Part shown: one piece after another, positions 22,579-23,928 of the stretch
How the letters are laid out: each line of letters begins with the position of its first letter
How positions within the stretch are numbered: position 1 is the first letter of the stretch
NCBI GenBank assembly: GCA_040830565.1
Contig: JBFOMC010000380.1
Coordinates: forward strand, 1 to 23,928
Direction: 5' to 3'
Source: JAFMPW01 sp040830565
GTDB lineage: Bacteria; Bacteroidota; Bacteroidia; Flavobacteriales; Flavobacteriaceae
DNA length: 23,928 nt
The notes under the pieces: model-generated
Told to the model about the DNA's origin: nothing
The model's database searches: none
The model's input: the letters and a program-made list of their open reading frames with translations, nothing else
Position numbers and translations under genes: made by a program

Positions 22579-22660
22579 GCTCATTAAAGAAAAAAGCCTC
22601 CCAAAAAAGGAAAGCCTTTCATTGGTGGTGCCAACATTTTAGCTGGTGTCCACACTTTGC

Positions 22661-22685
22661 ATAGGTCTTTGTAATTGTGACCTAT
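22661..22685. other. Hairpin downstream of the NADH dehydrogenase gene
   Basis: A perfect 7-bp inverted repeat, ataggtc / gacctat, with an 11-nt loop lies 39 bp beyond the stop of the minus-strand NADH dehydrogenase gene. It lacks a T-run on either strand, so it is not a standard intrinsic terminator. It may slow decay or end transcription with a factor. Confidence 0.35.
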
Positions 22686-22724
22686 ACACAACACAACACC
22701 GCAAATATACTAAAGCTTTTTAAT

Positions 22725-23928
22725 TTATAGCTGCTTCTGCTCTTCTTTTACCATTTTGGGTTTAAAGGGCCTTACTATAAGTCTTGCCGCCTTATCATAG
22801 TTTATGTAGTTATAGGCCCAGTTGAAAAAAACAATAACCCTATTTCTAAAGCCAACAAGGGACATGAGATGCACAAACATCCAAATAAACCAGGCAAAAA
22901 AGCCTCCAAAGCTGAATTTCGGCAGATCTACCACAGCACGATTCCGACCTATAGTTGCCATTTCTCCTTTATTCTTATAGGTAAAAGGCTTTAAGGTTTT
23001 TCCTTCTAGAAGAAGCTTAAGGTTTTTTGCCAAAAGGGTTCCTTGCTGTATGGCGGGTTGTGCCATTTGGGGGTGTCCTTTAGGATAAGCCTCAGTTTCC
23101 ATATATGCTATATCGCCTATGGCAAATACATTATCGTATCCATAGACTTGACTATAGCTATTTACCTTAAATCTATTGTCCTTAGCAATAAGTGCATCGG
23201 AATCTAAGCCTTCAATAGCAGCCCCGGTAACTCCAGCGGTCCAGATAAAATTTCTAGTCCGCATAGTCTGCCCGTCGTTCATGGTCAATACATCGCCATC
23301 GTAGCCCTTTACAATCGTATTTAAATGGAGGTGTACTCCAAATTCATCTAGAAATTCTTCCGCTTTTTTTGAGGCATGTGCCGTCATAGGAGGCAATACT
23401 CTATTTGCCCCTTCAAATAAATGTATCTCCATTTCCTCAATATTGAGATGACGGTAATCCTTGGGGAAGACATTCTTTTTTAATTCCGTAAAAGCTCCTG
23501 CCAATTCAACCCCAGTAGGCCCTGCACCAATAATCGAAAAATTAAGCAATGCCTTCCGCTCTTCAATATCACCGCTATTATCAGCCTTTTCAAAATTCTG
23601 GAGCATATAACTTCGGATATTTAGGGATTGCGGGACATTTTTCATGGCCATGGCATGAGTCTGAATATCCTTGTTACCGAAAAAATTGGTTTTGGTCCCG
23701 GTGGCAATGATCAAATAATCATAATCAATCTCTCCGATATTGGTATGTATAACCTCGGCTACCGGATCCAGGCGCTCTACCGTAGCCCAGCGAAAATGAA
23801 AATTCTTGAGTCGTTTCAAGATCTTCCGAATGGGGTAGGCAATAGAATCTGGCTCTAAACCACCTGTTGAAACCTGATAAAGTAAGGGTTGAAACGTGTG
23901 ATAGTTGTGCTTATCTATCATAAGGATC
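22725..23928 (-). CDS. ndh: Type II NADH:quinone oxidoreductase, 5' end outside the window
   Basis: The frame continues to the right edge: codons for I and L precede the Met at 23921, giving the ILMIDKHNYHTFQPLLYQ segment found about 35 residues into NDH-2. The first GxGxxG FAD loop is therefore beyond the window. Visible are IIGAGPTGVELAGAFTE (second nucleotide-binding motif, NADH), FAIGDIAYMET (FAD-binding GD motif), AQPAIQQGTLLAKNL, and a hydrophobic, amphipathic C-terminal region (FFAWFIWMFVHLMSLVGFRNRVIVFFNWAYNYI) for membrane attachment. It passes electrons from NADH to menaquinone without pumping protons. It is followed downstream by a hairpin and the 82-bp repeats. Confidence 0.92.
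   Translation of the reverse strand, partial: ILMIDKHNYHTFQPLLYQVSTGGLEPDSIAYPIRKILKRLKNFHFRWATVERLDPVAEVIHTNIGEIDYDYLIIATGTKTNFFGNKDIQTHAMAMKNVPQSLNIRSYMLQNFEKADNSGDIEERKALLNFSIIGAGPTGVELAGAFTELKKNVFPKDYRHLNIEEMEIHLFEGANRVLPPMTAHASKKAEEFLDEFGVHLHLNTIVKGYDGDVLTMNDGQTMRTRNFIWTAGVTGAAIEGLDSDALIAKDNRFKVNSYSQVYGYDNVFAIGDIAYMETEAYPKGHPQMAQPAIQQGTLLAKNLKLLLEGKTLKPFTYKNKGEMATIGRNRAVVDLPKFSFGGFFAWFIWMFVHLMSLVGFRNRVIVFFNWAYNYINYDKAARLIVRPFKPKMVKEEQKQL

Noticed and set aside
22366..22584. Open frame of 72 codons on the minus strand within the 82-bp repeats
   Set aside because: It is produced by the repeat itself (the translated sequence repeats), with no protein-like composition or start context.
22590..22615. 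Intrinsic terminator around the A-rich and agcc-containing sequence before the ndh 3' region
   Set aside because: The aaagcc words are direct, not inverted, repeats, so no stem forms next to the T-run on the minus strand.

Overview
The window looks like chromosomal DNA of a marine-type flavobacterium (Bacteroidota, Flavobacteriaceae). The basis is protein style (DUF4260, DUF4230, an M56 peptidase fused to a TonB C-terminal domain, the long form of urocanase, a membrane-anchored MutS-like ATPase), weak Shine-Dalgarno sequences, and several promoters of the Bacteroidetes type (TTG, about 19 nt, TAnnTTTG). No genus is claimed. There are 23 protein genes, two cut by the window edges, and no rRNA or tRNA.

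Layout. 1-570: 3' part of a DUF4407 gene. 623-10233: a mostly minus-strand block holding DUF998, a YdjM-type membrane hydrolase, the MutS-like ATPase, MmcQ/YjbR, a GNAT acetyltransferase, an exported Dabb protein, DUF4230, DUF4260, a cyclase-family hydrolase, hemW, ruvC and a TonB-like lipoprotein. One plus-strand gene, an S23/four-helix-bundle protein (8815-9171), interrupts it between hemW and ruvC. 10606-12662: a blaI-blaR1-type repressor/sensor pair with an evident autoregulatory operator. 13013-14079: convergent DUF456 and nitroreductase genes. 14123-21020: a LysR regulator divergent from hutH-hutI-hutU-hutG, which converts histidine through urocanate, imidazolonepropionate and formiminoglutamate to glutamate. 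21012-22169: convergent homogentisate 1,2-dioxygenase (tyrosine/phenylalanine catabolism). 22725-23928: a type II NADH dehydrogenase, cut by the right edge.

The most unusual material lies between genes. (1) At least six intergenic sites, plus one weak one, carry tandem arrays with a repeat period of 7 nt (one is mixed 6/7), yet the repeated word differs at almost every site: cttaact, taatcag, actacct/cttttct, caagatt, caattat, ctaattg. They sit directly against start or stop codons. (2) Two of these arrays form an inverted pair around the four-helix-bundle gene, giving a compact unit of about 500 bp. Its layout resembles the 23S rRNA intervening sequences that encode proteins of the same family. 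I consider this the best candidate for an undescribed element. (3) A structured element of about 65 nt occurs twice, in direct orientation, on either side of blaI-blaR1. (4) Three 82-bp tandem repeats upstream of hmgA each contain a 9-bp hairpin, and one copy carries a compensatory base-pair change.

All statements come from reading the sequence. No database search, alignment program or folding program was run.
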